NCBI RefSeq assembly: GCF_038449125.1
Contig: NZ_CP151800.1
Span: 1,708,406-1,772,405, forward strand
Source: Kosakonia sp. BYX6
Lineage (GTDB): Bacteria > Pseudomonadota > Gammaproteobacteria > Enterobacterales > Enterobacteriaceae
Direction: 5' to 3'
Length of the DNA: 64,000 nucleotides
Part shown: positions 28,483-39,091 of the stretch, in pieces
How positions within the stretch are numbered: the first letter of the stretch is position 1
Layout of the letters: every line of letters starts with the position of its first letter
The notes under the pieces: model-generated
The model's database searches: none
The model's input: only the letters and a program-made list of their open reading frames with translations
Told to the model about the DNA's origin: nothing
Translations under genes and position numbers: made by a program

Positions 28483-31400
28483 CTAGTTGATGGCGAAATA
28501 ACTGGTGTTAAGCATCAAATCTAATGGCTGCGACTGGGAAATAATATCGCCGTAAATCATATCGATACCGATGCCAGAGAGGGTATCCATCATCATTGGC
28601 TGATTCGTCGGCCCGGCGATGCTCTTCAGGCCGAGGCGCTGGGCGTGCCCCTGAATAATGGTCACCATCATCTCATCCATTAAATTGCCGTGGACGTTGG
28701 TCACCAGCTCCGGTTCCAGCAGCAAGTAATCGGCCATATGCGGCGCAAGATGGTCGAACACATCCAGATCGTGACCAATATGGCTGAGAATAATGCGGCA
28801 ACCGGCGTGGCGCAGACGTTTGAGATTCTCAACGATGGTATTGCCTTCGCGCATCAGCGCATCGGCTTGTACCACCAGATGCAGCAAACGCCCCGGCATT
28901 GGCCCGCTTTCCAGCATATCCAGCAGTTCATCCACCAGCTTATTACTTGCCAGCCCGGCAACAGAAAGGGGGAGGGCGACGCCAAGCCCTTTACCCGTGA
29001 CGGCGGCGGCATGCTTACGGAAAAAATCGTGGAACACGCGGCGGTCGAGCGCGCGAAGCAACTCTGGCTCATTCAGATTTGCGCGGAAGGCATGCTCTTC
29101 CATCACGTCCCCTTCACTGGTCCACAAACGCAGGGAGAGCAACCAGAAGTTGCACGCTTCCGGCACGCGCGGCGAGGCGACACCGCGCGCAATCAGCAGC
29201 AGATGATTGTCTTTAATCATGTGCCACTGCTCGTCCAACGAAATCTTATTGCGCTCATGCAGCATCAAACCTTGCTGCGGCTCGTACACCGTCACCATGC
29301 CGCGTCCGTTATTCTTCGACGCGTAACAGGCGATATCCGCCTGCGACATCACTTCCGACGGCTGATGATTATTCTCATCAATCAGCGTGATCCCAGCGCT
29401 GGCGCCGATGCGATGCAAACGGCCTTCCCACATAAAGTGGTAATCATTGATCGCTTCGACAATGCGACCGGAAATATAACGCGCGCTTTCGACGTTACAG
29501 TCCGGCAGCAGCAAACCGAATTCATCGCCGCCGAGGCGGGCCAGAATATCTGTCGAACGCAGCATGCTGAGCATCAATGCGGAGATTTCGCGCAGCAACG
29601 TGTCACCGGCTGCGTGCCCGGCGGTGTCGTTCACTGCTTTGAAACGATCGAGATCGATAAACACCAGTGCGTGACGCTGGTGGAATTCCTGCACCGTTAA
29701 CAGCAGACGCTTGAGGTGATTTTCAAAACTGACGCGGTTCGCCAGGTGGGTAAGGGCATCGTGCGAGGCGCTATAGCTGAGCTGGCGCAGCATTTTGCGC
29801 GATTCAGTGACATCCTGAATAACCAATACCGAACCAATGTTCTGCCCATCCAGCGTGCTTAACGGCGTGATGGTGTAATGAATATCAAAACTGCCGCCGG
29901 TGCGGCAATGCAGTACCACATCCTGCTCAATCGCCGTGCGCGACATATCGCCGCTGTGAATATTTTCCATCGCCGGGCCGTTGTCGCCGAAAGTGATGCG
30001 CAGCACCGTCATCAGCGGTTGCCCAATGGCGTTTTCCTGTGGCCAGCCGCTCATTTTCTCCGCCACCGGGTTCATAAAGGTGACGTTCATGTCGATATCG
30101 GTACAGAGCACCGCTTCGCCGATGGAATCGAGCGTAATGTGCAAACGCTCTTTTTCCTGGAACAGCGCGTCGTTCAGCTGCTTCACTTCGGTCATGTCCA
30201 TATTGACGCCAAGCAGCCGCTCGACTTCGCCGTTTTTGTTCAGCACGCGGTTTGCCAGCGAGCGGATATGACGAATGCCGTCTTTCACGGCGATGCGGAA
30301 CTCCAGCTTAAACGGTTTGCGCGCGGCCAGCGCGTCGCGGATCACCCGCTCGGTTTCTGGGCGGTCTTCCGGCAAAATGCGCTCATTCCACAATTGCCAG
30401 GTGGGTTTCATGTGCGCAGGGATTTCATACATCTCGAACATGCGTTTATCCCAACTGATAATGTCCGGCTCCAGTTCCCACTCCCAGATGCCAATCCCAC
30501 CCGCTTCGTTAGCGAGCGTGATGCGCTCCATCAAGCGTTTGTTGACCCACTCGGTCTGTTTCAGATCGTTGATGTCTTCGACTTGAGCAATAAAGTACAG
30601 CGGTGTGCCGTCGGCGTGGCGCACCACCGAAACGGCGAGCAGCGCCCAGACCAAATCACCGTTGCGCGTGTAATAGCGTTTTTCCATGGAGTAGCTGGCG
30701 ATTTCGCCGCGTACCAGTTGTGCAAGCTGCTCAAGATCGGTGTTCAAATCTTCCGGCCAGGTGAGCTGCTGGAACGTCATCAAGCGCAACTCTTCCTGGC
30801 TGTAGCCGAGGAACCTGCACAGGGCTTTGTTCACTTGCAACCACTGGCCTTCGGTACCGACCAGCGCCATGCCGATGGCGGAATATTCCATGGCGTTACG
30901 AAAACGCTCTTCACTTTCAGTGATGTGCTTGCGCTCGGCGCGAAACGCGTACATCACCATCGTCATCACATTCACCGGCAGCAACATCATCAGGAACGGC
31001 AGCCAAGGCGCGTTCATCATTATTCCGTTTCTTGGCGCGCTGATATTGACCACGTTCGGATCGATGGCAATAACCAGCGACACCATCATCACCGTCGCCA
31101 GGAAAACCAAAAATGCTTCGAGGCGCGGCAGGCGCACGGCGCTCCACATCAACAGCACAACCACGGCGGTAAACGGCCACGGCAAATAGTGCAGCGCCAG
31201 CCAGCTAAGCACCAGCGTCAGCGCGAGCGTGGCGAGGGTTTCCAGCAACAGTTGTGGTTTGCGGTGGCGTAACAGGTAATGCGGTTTATACAGCAGGCCA
31301 ATCGGCACCAGCGCCAGCGCGCCGATGGCTTCGGAGAGCACCCAAACCACAAAGGTGCGCAGCATGTTGTCTGTCGGCACCAACAGGCAGATAAGTACGC

Positions 31401-31818
31401 CTCCGACCAAAGGAGGAATCAGCGCGCTGCCGATGGCGAGGCGCACCCAATCGGCCAGATTTTGCAGCGGGTTGTACCAGGGCAGTAGCTTACGTAGCAG
31501 TATGGCGCCGACCACGGCTTCAACAATATTGACCGCCGTGTAACGCAAATCGATAAAGGAAACAGAGAACAGCAAGACCGTCGCCGCGACATTGCCCAGC
31601 GCGCAGGCCAGCGCAATGCCCGGCCACATCTTTCCAGCATGGCGATAAAACGCCACGGTCATGATCGCGGTGGGAAACCACAGGGGCGCAATGAGGGTGC
31701 CAAAACGAAGCAGTTCCAGCGAGAACAGGGTAAAGATGAAAGAAAGCAGCCCTAAACTGATCAGCCGCAGTCCAGGATGTGGTGTGGTAACCAAAACGCG
31801 CTGGTATTGTTTTTTCAT
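28483..31818 (-). CDS. dgcE: Diguanylate cyclase DgcE (YegE)
   Basis: 1111 aa, close to the E. coli length of 1105. The order is a MASE1 membrane sensor of about eight helices (to about residue 300), three PAS/PAC domains (about 305-680, the first starting SEERFRNAMEYSAIGMALV), a GGDEF domain and a C-terminal EAL-like domain. The cyclase motif is intact, GGDEF at residues 763-767 in RLGGDEFGLLL. The last 250 residues have lost the EAL signature and metal ligands, so it should make c-di-GMP but not break it down. In E. coli it heads the cascade that turns on curli and cellulose. It is a single gene, divergent from udk. Confidence 0.96.
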   Translation of the reverse strand: MKKQYQRVLVTTPHPGLRLISLGLLSFIFTLFSLELLRFGTLIAPLWFPTAIMTVAFYRHAGKMWPGIALACALGNVAATVLLFSVSFIDLRYTAVNIVEAVVGAILLRKLLPWYNPLQNLADWVRLAIGSALIPPLVGGVLICLLVPTDNMLRTFVVWVLSEAIGALALVPIGLLYKPHYLLRHRKPQLLLETLATLALTLVLSWLALHYLPWPFTAVVVLLMWSAVRLPRLEAFLVFLATVMMVSLVIAIDPNVVNISAPRNGIMMNAPWLPFLMMLLPVNVMTMVMYAFRAERKHITESEERFRNAMEYSAIGMALVGTEGQWLQVNKALCRFLGYSQEELRLMTFQQLTWPEDLNTDLEQLAQLVRGEIASYSMEKRYYTRNGDLVWALLAVSVVRHADGTPLYFIAQVEDINDLKQTEWVNKRLMERITLANEAGGIGIWEWELEPDIISWDKRMFEMYEIPAHMKPTWQLWNERILPEDRPETERVIRDALAARKPFKLEFRIAVKDGIRHIRSLANRVLNKNGEVERLLGVNMDMTEVKQLNDALFQEKERLHITLDSIGEAVLCTDIDMNVTFMNPVAEKMSGWPQENAIGQPLMTVLRITFGDNGPAMENIHSGDMSRTAIEQDVVLHCRTGGSFDIHYTITPLSTLDGQNIGSVLVIQDVTESRKMLRQLSYSASHDALTHLANRVSFENHLKRLLLTVQEFHQRHALVFIDLDRFKAVNDTAGHAAGDTLLREISALMLSMLRSTDILARLGGDEFGLLLPDCNVESARYISGRIVEAINDYHFMWEGRLHRIGASAGITLIDENNHQPSEVMSQADIACYASKNNGRGMVTVYEPQQGLMLHERNKISLDEQWHMIKDNHLLLIARGVASPRVPEACNFWLLSLRLWTSEGDVMEEHAFRANLNEPELLRALDRRVFHDFFRKHAAAVTGKGLGVALPLSVAGLASNKLVDELLDMLESGPMPGRLLHLVVQADALMREGNTIVENLKRLRHAGCRIILSHIGHDLDVFDHLAPHMADYLLLEPELVTNVHGNLMDEMMVTIIQGHAQRLGLKSIAGPTNQPMMMDTLSGIGIDMIYGDIISQSQPLDLMLNTSYFAIN

Positions 31819-32171
31819 TACCGCTTAGTCCGCGACCCTGTGCTGTTCGGAACAGAGTCCGACGAATGAAATTTGAATTTTGGATTATGCTAGTACAAAC
31901 AATTTACAATTCCTATGCCGTGCGCTCATAAATTGACATCATCGTGTTATTAATTACTTAGTCGATGTGCAAAACGCGCGCCGCGCTCCATTTTCGAGCA
32001 GATTAATGTGCGAATAGTCACAAGAGATAGCAAAAAACGGCGGCGTTTTATCCCTCCTTGCGGCCAAGCCCTATTCGACTGGTATCACGCACGCGAAATC
32101 CCTATAATTGCCGCGTTTGACGCTTTGGCGTCTCCCTTCCTTTACATCCAGGTTATCAGGTCGCTAAATTT
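31819..32171. other. Divergent dgcE-udk promoter region
   Basis: 353 bases without a gene. For udk, TATAAT lies at 32103-32108, about 64 bases before the start, with a weak -35. A GACGC/GCGTC stem (32119-32132) followed by a C/T-rich run is in the udk leader. For dgcE, CATAAT on the minus strand (31889-31884) is a possible -10. Nothing else stands out. Confidence 0.5.
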
Positions 32172-32813
32172 ATGACTGATCAGTCTCATCAGTGCGTCAT
32201 TATCGGCATCGCCGGCGCATCCGCTTCAGGCAAAAGTCTTATTGCGAGTACGCTTTATCGCGAATTGCGCGAGCAGGTAGGTGATGAACATATTGGCGTT
32301 ATTCCAGAAGACAGCTACTACAAAGATCAAAGCCATCTGTCGATGGAAGAACGTGTAAAAACGAACTATGACCATCCAAGCGCGATGGATCACAGCCTGT
32401 TATTTGAGCATTTAGAGTCGCTTAAGCGCGGCGAAGCCATTGAGTTACCGGTGTACAGCTATGTTGAACATACCCGTACCCAGGAAACGATTCGTATCGA
32501 AGCAAAAAAAGTCATCATTCTGGAAGGGATCCTGCTGCTGACCGATTCACGCCTGCGCAATGCGATGAACTTCTCCATTTTCGTTGATACCCCGCTGGAT
32601 ATCTGCCTGATGCGCCGTATCAAACGCGACGTTAACGAGCGCGGTCGTTCGATGGATTCGGTGATGGCGCAGTATCAAAAAACCGTGCGTCCGATGTTCC
32701 TGCAATTTATTGAACCCTCCAAGCAGTACGCCGACATTATCGTGCCGCGCGGCGGTAAGAACCGTATCGCCATTGATATTCTGAAGGCCAAAATCAGCCA
32801 ATTTTTTGAGTAA
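32172..32813 (+). CDS. udk: Uridine kinase
   Basis: 213 aa, the E. coli length. It phosphorylates uridine and cytidine to UMP and CMP with GTP or ATP in pyrimidine salvage. Walker A is [11 protein letters not shown] (residues 12-22). The base-recognition [11 protein letters not shown], the Walker B-like [10 protein letters not shown], and [13 protein letters not shown] of the lid are all present. It is the first gene of udk-dcd-asmA as in E. coli. An 8-bp hairpin in the following gap may trim transcripts. Confidence 0.97.
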   Translation: MTDQSHQCVIIGIAGASASGKSLIASTLYRELREQVGDEHIGVIPEDSYYKDQSHLSMEERVKTNYDHPSAMDHSLLFEHLESLKRGEAIELPVYSYVEHTRTQETIRIEAKKVIILEGILLLTDSRLRNAMNFSIFVDTPLDICLMRRIKRDVNERGRSMDSVMAQYQKTVRPMFLQFIEPSKQYADIIVPRGGKNRIAIDILKAKISQFFE

Positions 32814-32851
32814 TACATGTTAGGCTGTCAAACTCAGTGTTAATTAGCCCG

Positions 32852-32874
32852 GCCCCTGAGGCATTTTCAGGGGC
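32852..32874 (+). terminator. Hairpin between udk and dcd
   Basis: GCCCCTGA (32852-32859) pairs exactly with TCAGGGGC (32867-32874) around a seven-base loop. GTGTTG follows, so no T-run. It could be an attenuator or an RNA-processing stop that lets some transcription into dcd. Confidence 0.45.
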
Positions 32875-32899
32875 GTGTTGCACCAAAGGAGAATGTGCC

Positions 32900-33481
32900 A
32901 TGCGTCTTTGTGACCGAGATATTGAAGCCTGGATGAACGAGGGCCGACTCTCAATTACCCCGCGCCCGCCCGTTGAACGTATTAATGGCGCGACGGTGGA
33001 TGTCCGTCTTGGCAACAAATTCCGCACATTCAGTGGACATACCGCAGCGTTTATCGATCTCAGCGGCCCTAAACACGAAGTCAGCGCCGCGCTCGACCGC
33101 GTAATGAGTGATGAAATCGTGCTGGCCGACGGCGAAGCCTTTTTCCTGCACCCCGGCGAACTGGCCTTGGCGGTTACGTTTGAATCCGTTACGCTGCCGG
33201 CGGATCTGGTGGGCTGGCTGGATGGACGTTCTTCGCTGGCGCGCTTAGGGCTGATGGTGCACGTCACCGCGCACCGCATCGATCCCGGCTGGTCAGGCTG
33301 CATCGTGCTGGAGTTCTACAATTCCGGCAAACTGCCGCTGGCATTGCGCCCAGGCATGCTGATTGGCGCATTGAGCTTCGAGCCGCTGTCCGGCCCGGCA
33401 GAACGCCCTTATAACCGCCGTGAAGACGCGAAATATCGCGATCAGCAAGGCGCGGTTGCCAGCCGCATCGATAAAGACTGA
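32900..33481 (+). CDS. dcd: dCTP deaminase
   Basis: 193 aa, the E. coli length. It deaminates dCTP to dUTP, the main source of dUMP for thymidylate synthesis. Visible segments are [15 protein letters not shown] at the start, [26 protein letters not shown] with the nucleotide-binding Arg-Ser-Ser, the catalytic glutamate in IVLEFYNSG, and the C-terminal lid [23 protein letters not shown] at 32886-32891 fixes ATG 32900. It sits between udk and asmA. Confidence 0.97.
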   Translation: MRLCDRDIEAWMNEGRLSITPRPPVERINGATVDVRLGNKFRTFSGHTAAFIDLSGPKHEVSAALDRVMSDEIVLADGEAFFLHPGELALAVTFESVTLPADLVGWLDGRSSLARLGLMVHVTAHRIDPGWSGCIVLEFYNSGKLPLALRPGMLIGALSFEPLSGPAERPYNRREDAKYRDQQGAVASRIDKD

Positions 33482-33506
33482 GTGATTCACACCCACTGAG
33501 GACGCC

Positions 33507-35357
33507 ATGAGAAGAGTGTTAACCACGCTGATGATCCTGCTGGTCGTGCTGGTCGCTGGCCTGTCAGCGTTGGTGTTGCTGGTAAACCCCAACGATTTTC
33601 GTGCTTACATGGTGCGCCAGGTCGAGGCACGTAGTGGCTACGAATTACAGCTTGATGGCCCGTTGCGCTGGCATGTCTGGCCGCAACTTAGCATTCTTTC
33701 CGGGCGCATGACGTTAACCGCGCCCGGTGCGCAAACGCCGGTGGTGAAAGCCGACAATATGCGCCTCGACGTCAATCTTTGGCCGTTGCTTTCGCATCAA
33801 CTGCACGTGAAACAGGTGATGTTGAAAGGGGCGGTTATCCAACTTACACCCGAGAGCAAACCCGCCCCGCAGCAAGACGCGCCTGTCGTCCCCCATGAAA
33901 ATACCCTGCCGCAAGCGGAAGAAGATCGTGGCTGGTCGTGGGATATCGCAAACCTTCAGGTTGCTGACAGCGTGCTGGTTTTCCAGCATGAAAATGATGA
34001 CCCGCTAACGGTGCGCGATATTCATCTGCAAATGGAGCAGGACGATCGGCACCAGGCCGCACTTGAGTTTTCCGGGCGCATTAACCGCAATCAACGTGAT
34101 TTGTCGCTCTCGCTGAATGCGAAAGTGGATGCCCGCGACTACCCGCGCAACCTCAGCGCGGTTATCGAAAAGTTGCAATGGCAACTGCGCGGCGGCGATC
34201 TGCCGACACAGGGAATTGAAGGCGAAGGCGAACTTCAGGCGCAGTGGCAAAGCGCTCAGCAACGCCTGACCCTCGACGTCATGAAGCTGCGCGCTAATGA
34301 CAGTGCGTTGACCGGAAGCGGCAGCGTGACGTTTGGCAGCCTGCCGGTGTGGGCGCTCGATCTGCAATTCGACACGCTCAATCTTGACAAATTATTGCCC
34401 CCGGAACCTACCGCCGCAGACAGCGGTAGCCCGATTCAGCAAAGCCAGGTGCAAAACCGCCTGCCGCGCCCGGTGATTGCCAGCGGCGCGGATATACCGC
34501 AGTTTAATGGGCTGCGCAGTTTTACCGCGCAGGTCGGCATTACCGCGAAAGAGGTGCGCTGGCGCGGTATGCAGTTTGCCGACGTGAGCGGCCAGTTCAA
34601 CAACAATGCCGGCATGCTCACCATTCCAACGTTGCAGGGCAAGTTGGGCGATGGGCAGATTTCCCTGCCCGGCGAGCTGGATGTGCGGACCGAGCAATCC
34701 CGCGCGGTTTTCCAGCCTCGTCTGGACAATGTTGAAATCGGCAGCATTTTAAAAGCCTTCAATTATCCGATTGCCTTGACCGGCAGCCTGACGATGGCGG
34801 GGGATTTTTCCGGCCCGAATATTGATGCCGAAAATTTCCGCCGACACTGGCAGGGCGAGGCGCATGTTGATCTGAAAAATAGCCGTATGGAAGGGCTTAA
34901 CTTCCAGCAACTGATTCAGCAAGCCGTGGCGCGCAGCAGCGATGTGCAGACGCAGGAAAAATATGACAACGCCACGCGTCTCGACAGCTTCAGCGCGGAA
35001 TTGTCGCTCAATGATGGGCAAATGACGCTGAGCGACATGCAGGGCACTTCTGCGCTGATTACGCTGACCGGCGAAGGGCAGATGGATCTTGTGAAAGAGC
35101 AGGCCGATACGCACTTTAACATTCAGGTGCTGGGTGGCTGGAAAGGGGAGGGCGAGCTTGTCGACTTCCTGAAAAATACGCCGATCCCGTTGCGTGTTTA
35201 CGGCCAGTGGCAGTCGCTGAATTACAGTTTGCAGGTCGATCAGCTGTTGCGTAAGCATTTGCAGGATGAAGCTAAACGCAAGTTGAACAACTGGGCCGAT
35301 CGCAATAAAGAGAAGCAGAGCAGCAAGGATGTGAAGAAGCTGCTCGAAAAAATGTGA
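33507..35357 (+). CDS. asmA: Outer-membrane assembly protein AsmA
   Basis: 616 aa, one short of E. coli AsmA. An N-terminal membrane helix (LMILLVVLVAGLSALVLLV, residues 8-26) anchors it in the inner membrane, and the rest lies in the periplasm as a long beta-rich AsmA domain. The family is now seen as bridge-like lipid carriers between the two membranes. The first periplasmic segment NPNDFRAYMVRQVEARSGYELQLDG and the C-terminal AsmA-2 part with LTGSLTMAGDFSG and NIDAENFRRHWQGEAHVDLKNS are typical. It starts 25 bases after the dcd stop. Confidence 0.95.
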   Translation: MRRVLTTLMILLVVLVAGLSALVLLVNPNDFRAYMVRQVEARSGYELQLDGPLRWHVWPQLSILSGRMTLTAPGAQTPVVKADNMRLDVNLWPLLSHQLHVKQVMLKGAVIQLTPESKPAPQQDAPVVPHENTLPQAEEDRGWSWDIANLQVADSVLVFQHENDDPLTVRDIHLQMEQDDRHQAALEFSGRINRNQRDLSLSLNAKVDARDYPRNLSAVIEKLQWQLRGGDLPTQGIEGEGELQAQWQSAQQRLTLDVMKLRANDSALTGSGSVTFGSLPVWALDLQFDTLNLDKLLPPEPTAADSGSPIQQSQVQNRLPRPVIASGADIPQFNGLRSFTAQVGITAKEVRWRGMQFADVSGQFNNNAGMLTIPTLQGKLGDGQISLPGELDVRTEQSRAVFQPRLDNVEIGSILKAFNYPIALTGSLTMAGDFSGPNIDAENFRRHWQGEAHVDLKNSRMEGLNFQQLIQQAVARSSDVQTQEKYDNATRLDSFSAELSLNDGQMTLSDMQGTSALITLTGEGQMDLVKEQADTHFNIQVLGGWKGEGELVDFLKNTPIPLRVYGQWQSLNYSLQVDQLLRKHLQDEAKRKLNNWADRNKEKQSSKDVKKLLEKM

Positions 35358-35374
35358 TGGTGGCTGGTGGGGCA

Positions 35375-35636
35375 ATGACGCCTGATGGCGGCTTCGCCTT
35401 ATCAGGCCTACGCGGGTTTTGTAGGTCGGGTAAGCGTTAGCGCCACCCGACAAATGCCTGATGCGCCTGATCAGGCCTGGGCAGGGTTTGTAGGTCGGTT
35501 AAGCGTTAGCGCTACCCGACAAATGCCTGATGGCGGCTTCGCCTTATCAGGCCTACGCGGGTTTTGTAGGTCGGGTAAGCATTAGCGCCACCCGACAAAT
35601 GCCTGATGGCGGCTGCGCCTTATCAGGCCTACGGAT
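35375..35636. repeat. REP array (BIME-2 type) between asmA and yegH
   Basis: At least six REP units alternate in orientation. A unit of about 90 bases (CCTGATGGCGGCTTCGCC, CTTATCAGGCCTACGCGGG, then GTAGGTCGGGTAAGCG and CCACCCGACAAATG) recurs three times with few changes. An open frame passing through it only reflects the repeat. Both flanking genes end into it, so it is likely a bidirectional 3' boundary. Confidence 0.9.
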
Positions 35637-35666
35637 CGACAAGGTGTTATCGGGTTGAATGTTGAT

Positions 35667-37250
35667 TTACACCTCGTAATCGGGTTCGTCGTCGTTTTGC
35701 ACCGGAATCAACTGTACTTTCTGTACCCGGTGGCTTTCCACTTCCAACGTTTTCAACCGGTAATTGCCCACCTGCACCTCTTCGCCGGGCGTTGGTACCC
35801 GCTGCAAATACTCCATCAACAACCCGGCAATGGTGTGATACTCGCGCTTATCATCCAGCGGTAGCGGCACATATTGCACCAAATCCTCCAGCGGCATATG
35901 GCCGTTCGCCGTCCAACTACCATCGCTGTTTTTCTGAATATCATGGCGGGCGTCGATCTCTTCCACTTCGTTAGGCAGATTCCCGGCGATGGTTTCCATC
36001 ACATCGCTCAACGTTACCACCCCTTCCACAGAACCAAACTCATCTACCACAAAGGCAAAGTGCGTGCGGGCGTTACGGAACTGCTCCAGCGCTTGCAGCA
36101 GTGGCAAACCTTCCGGGAACACCAGCGGCTGGCGCACCAGCACGCGTAAATCCAGCGGATCACCATGCAGCGATTGCTGCAACAAATCGAGAATATGCAC
36201 CACGCCCAGCAGTTGCTCTTCATCTTCTCCGCCGGTGACCACCACGCGCGTGTGCTGATTTTTATCCAGCAGCGCGCGAATTTCCTCTTCCGGCGCGCTG
36301 AGATCAATATGTTCAATGTCATGGCGAGACGTCATGATGCTGCTCACCGTGCGCTGATTGAGATTCAGCACGCGCTCGATCATCCGCCGCTCTTGCGGGT
36401 TGAACAGCTGGCTATCATCGCTATCGCGCAGCATCGACGCCGTGTCGGCATCCAGTTCCGCATCCTCTTTGCGCCCGCTTAACAGGCGCATCACTGTTTC
36501 GGTGGTGCGCTGGCGCAATGTCTGATTGGCAAACAGAAAACGTCGACGGTTAAAGATAGCCAACTGGTTCAGGGCTTCAATCATCACCGAGAAGCCAATC
36601 GCGGCGTACAAATACCCCTTCGGAATATGGAAGCCAAAGCCATCGGCGACGAGACTAAAGCCAATCATCAGCAGGAAGCTCAGGCAAAGAATCACGATTG
36701 TTGGGTGATTATTGACAAAGCGGGTCAGGGATTTGCTGGCCAGCAGCATCAACGAAATCGCGATCACGACCGCCGCCATCATCACCGCCAGGTGGTCAAC
36801 CATACCGACGGCGGTGATCACCGAGTCGAGAGAGAAAACGGCGTCCAGCACCACAATTTGCGTGACCACCGCCCAGAACTTCGCGCCGCGCCGCTGCGTG
36901 GGGTTGTCACTGTCTTTCCCTTCGAGGCGCTCATTGAGCTCCACGGTGGCTTTGAAGAGCAGGAACAAGCCGCCGACCAGCATAATCAGGTCGCGGGCGC
37001 TAAAACTTAAACCGCGGACGGTAAAGAGAGGTTGAGTCAGGGTGACCAGCCAGGAAATCGACGCCAGAAGTAACAGACGCATCAACATGGCGAGTATCAG
37101 ACCGGTTACTCGCGCGCGATCGCGCTGTGAAGGCGGCAATTTTTCAGCAAGAATCGCAATAAAGACCAGGTTATCAATGCCGAGCACTAACTCGATCACC
37201 ACCAGCGTGACCAGCCCTGCCCAGATTGACGGATCGGCAATCCATTCCAT
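35667..37250 (-). CDS. yegH: TerC/CorC-domain inner-membrane protein YegH
   Basis: 527 aa, the E. coli length. The N-terminal 215 residues are a TerC-type domain of about seven helices with the metal-site-like [19 protein letters not shown] and the second Asp-rich [16 protein letters not shown] cytoplasmic CBS pair (about 295-430) and a CorC/HlyC C-terminal domain follow. TerC proteins are linked to metal ion export, and CorC-type regions to Mg/Co handling, but the role of YegH is not proven. It is divergent from wza. Confidence 0.93.
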   Translation of the reverse strand: MEWIADPSIWAGLVTLVVIELVLGIDNLVFIAILAEKLPPSQRDRARVTGLILAMLMRLLLLASISWLVTLTQPLFTVRGLSFSARDLIMLVGGLFLLFKATVELNERLEGKDSDNPTQRRGAKFWAVVTQIVVLDAVFSLDSVITAVGMVDHLAVMMAAVVIAISLMLLASKSLTRFVNNHPTIVILCLSFLLMIGFSLVADGFGFHIPKGYLYAAIGFSVMIEALNQLAIFNRRRFLFANQTLRQRTTETVMRLLSGRKEDAELDADTASMLRDSDDSQLFNPQERRMIERVLNLNQRTVSSIMTSRHDIEHIDLSAPEEEIRALLDKNQHTRVVVTGGEDEEQLLGVVHILDLLQQSLHGDPLDLRVLVRQPLVFPEGLPLLQALEQFRNARTHFAFVVDEFGSVEGVVTLSDVMETIAGNLPNEVEEIDARHDIQKNSDGSWTANGHMPLEDLVQYVPLPLDDKREYHTIAGLLMEYLQRVPTPGEEVQVGNYRLKTLEVESHRVQKVQLIPVQNDDEPDYEV

Positions 37251-37943
37251 CGTTAACGTAATACCCTCTGTAATATGATAATTCTCACGAATTGATCATG
37301 GATAAAGCTGCCGCAAAATGCAATGCCACCCTACGATTATTCTTATTTAATATGACAAATAGAATATATTTAAATCTCATTTCCTTATTATCGCGGGGGT
37401 TAATTATAGGTATTTAAACCCGCTAATTAGGAAATGTCGTATAGGTAAGTTCATGTAAATCTGCTGTCAATATGCGTTTATTCCTAAAACTTAAAAAATT
37501 TGCTCTTAATATTATTCTTAAAAAAGGCATTATCGCAGGATGTTACCTTGCCTGCTATTCGCTTAGCTGCAACAATTCTTGCAGCATCATTCAAATATAC
37601 CAGCGATGTTATTTTCAGCATTGTTATTCAATGCGGAAACCGATACCCGCCGTATTCTGTTTGACCCGCGAGCCATTGCGGGCGGACGAGGATGTAAAGG
37701 ATGACTATCAATGACTTATCGATGAACAGTAGATTGGTAACTGTAAGCCAGGGGCGGTAGCGTGCCTGTCGGCATGACAATCAGCCTGGATTATTCTGTA
37801 ATCGTATGTGGTTGAATAAATGCTTTTTAGGATTGATGCTAGTTATATTTCTTCGCAATTAACTGCATTCTGATTCTGTGTACAGCTTGAGCGCTTATTT
37901 AAATCGCACAGGATAATTACTCTGTTAAAGTGATAAATAATCA
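37251..37943 (+). promoter_or_regulatory. Long promoter/leader region of the colanic acid operon
   Basis: 693 AT-rich bases with no credible gene. Two stretches match the RcsAB box TAAGAATATTCCTA in 11 of 14 positions: TACGATTATTCTTA (37332-37345) and TAATATTATTCTTA (37507-37520). They lie upstream of the JUMPstart/ops. RcsA-RcsB activation of wza is established in E. coli; which of these boxes is real is not clear from sequence. Confidence 0.55.
37744..37765 (+). promoter_or_regulatory. JUMPstart / ops element (RfaH) of the colanic acid operon
   Basis: TAAGCCAGGGGCGGTAGCGT contains the full ops core GGCGGTAGCGTG at 37753-37764. RNA polymerase pausing at ops recruits RfaH, which suppresses termination and polarity across long surface-polysaccharide operons. 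It lies 180 bases before wza. Confidence 0.92.
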
Positions 37944-39086
37944 ATGATGAAATCTAAAACGAAATTGATGCCATTATTGGTGTCCATAAGCTTGATGAGT
38001 GGCTGCACCATTTTCCCCGGTAGCAATATGTCTACGATGGGAAAGGATGTGATTAAACAGCAGGATGCAGACTTTGATTTAGACAGCATGGTGAACGTTT
38101 ATCCATTGACTCCGCGTCTGATTGAACAATTGCGCCCGCGTGTCAATGTTGCTCAACCAAATATGTCTTTGGATCAGGAAATTTCTTCTTATGAATACCG
38201 TGTTGGTCCTGGTGACGTACTCAATGTCACTGTTTGGGATCACCCGGAATTGACCACGCCAGCCGGTCAGTATCGTAGTTCAAGCGATACCGGCAACTGG
38301 GTTCAACCGGATGGCACCATGTTTTACCCGTACGTCGGCAAAGTGCGCGTCGTCGGTAAAACCCTTGCTGAGATCCGTAGTGATATTACCGGCCGCTTAG
38401 CGACATACATTGCTGATCCGCAGGTGGACGTTAATATCGCCGCGTTCCGCTCGCAAAAAGCCTATATCTCCGGTCAAGTAAACAAATCAGGCCAACAGGC
38501 CATCACCAACGTCCCGCTGACTGTTCTTGATGCCATCAACGCCGCTGGCGGGCTCACCGACAACGCCGACTGGCGTAATGTTGTGTTGACGCACAAAGGC
38601 CAGGAACAGCGCATCTCCTTGCAGGCGCTGATGCAAAACGGCGACCTGAGCCAGAACCGTCTGCTCTACCCTGGCGACATTCTGTTCGTGCCGCGTAATG
38701 ACGATCTGAAAGTGTTCGTCATGGGCGAAGTGAAAAAACAGAGCACGCTCAAAATGGACTTCAGCGGCATGACGCTGACCGAAGCACTTGGCCAGGCGGA
38801 AGGTATCGATCTGACCACTTCCAACGCCAGCGGCATCTTTGTGATTCGCCCACTTAAAGGCAGCGAGGGTGGCCGTGGTAACAAGATTGCCAATATTTAC
38901 CAGCTCGATATGTCGGATGCTACCTCACTGGTAATGGCGACCAATTTCCGACTCCAGCCGTATGACGTGGTTTACGTGACAACCGCACCGGTGGCGCGTT
39001 GGAACCGTCTTATCAATCAGTTGCTGCCGACAATCAGTGGTGTTCGCTACATGACAGATACGGCCAGCGACGTTCATAACTGGTAA
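37944..39086 (+). CDS. wza: Polysaccharide export outer-membrane lipoprotein Wza
   Basis: 380 aa, one more than E. coli Wza. It forms the octameric channel that carries colanic acid through the outer membrane. The signal peptide [21 protein letters not shown] ends in lipobox LMSGC (Cys21). The Poly_export domain has [20 protein letters not shown], and two SLBB domains follow ([11 protein letters not shown]-like [11 protein letters not shown] and [10 protein letters not shown]). The C-terminal amphipathic helix [16 protein letters not shown] spans the outer membrane. Two start ATGs lie side by side at 37944 and 37947. It is the first gene of the operon. Confidence 0.97.
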   Translation: MMKSKTKLMPLLVSISLMSGCTIFPGSNMSTMGKDVIKQQDADFDLDSMVNVYPLTPRLIEQLRPRVNVAQPNMSLDQEISSYEYRVGPGDVLNVTVWDHPELTTPAGQYRSSSDTGNWVQPDGTMFYPYVGKVRVVGKTLAEIRSDITGRLATYIADPQVDVNIAAFRSQKAYISGQVNKSGQQAITNVPLTVLDAINAAGGLTDNADWRNVVLTHKGQEQRISLQALMQNGDLSQNRLLYPGDILFVPRNDDLKVFVMGEVKKQSTLKMDFSGMTLTEALGQAEGIDLTTSNASGIFVIRPLKGSEGGRGNKIANIYQLDMSDATSLVMATNFRLQPYDVVYVTTAPVARWNRLINQLLPTISGVRYMTDTASDVHNW

Positions 39087-39091
39087 TGCGC

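Noticed and set aside
28483-29240. Active EAL phosphodiesterase domain at the DgcE C-terminus
   Set aside because: The EAL signature and metal-binding residues are missing, as in E. coli DgcE, so only cyclase activity is supported.
29878-31272. Open frame of 464 codons on the plus strand inside dgcE
   Set aside because: Antisense shadow of a conserved gene with low-complexity His/Gln-rich translation and no recognisable domain.
35385-35585. Repetitive 66-codon open frame in the REP array
   Set aside because: The peptide repeats only because the REP units repeat.
37472-37714. 80-codon open frame in the wza leader
   Set aside because: No ribosome site, Cys-rich AT-driven composition, and it ends before the ops element; it does not look like a conserved leader peptide.
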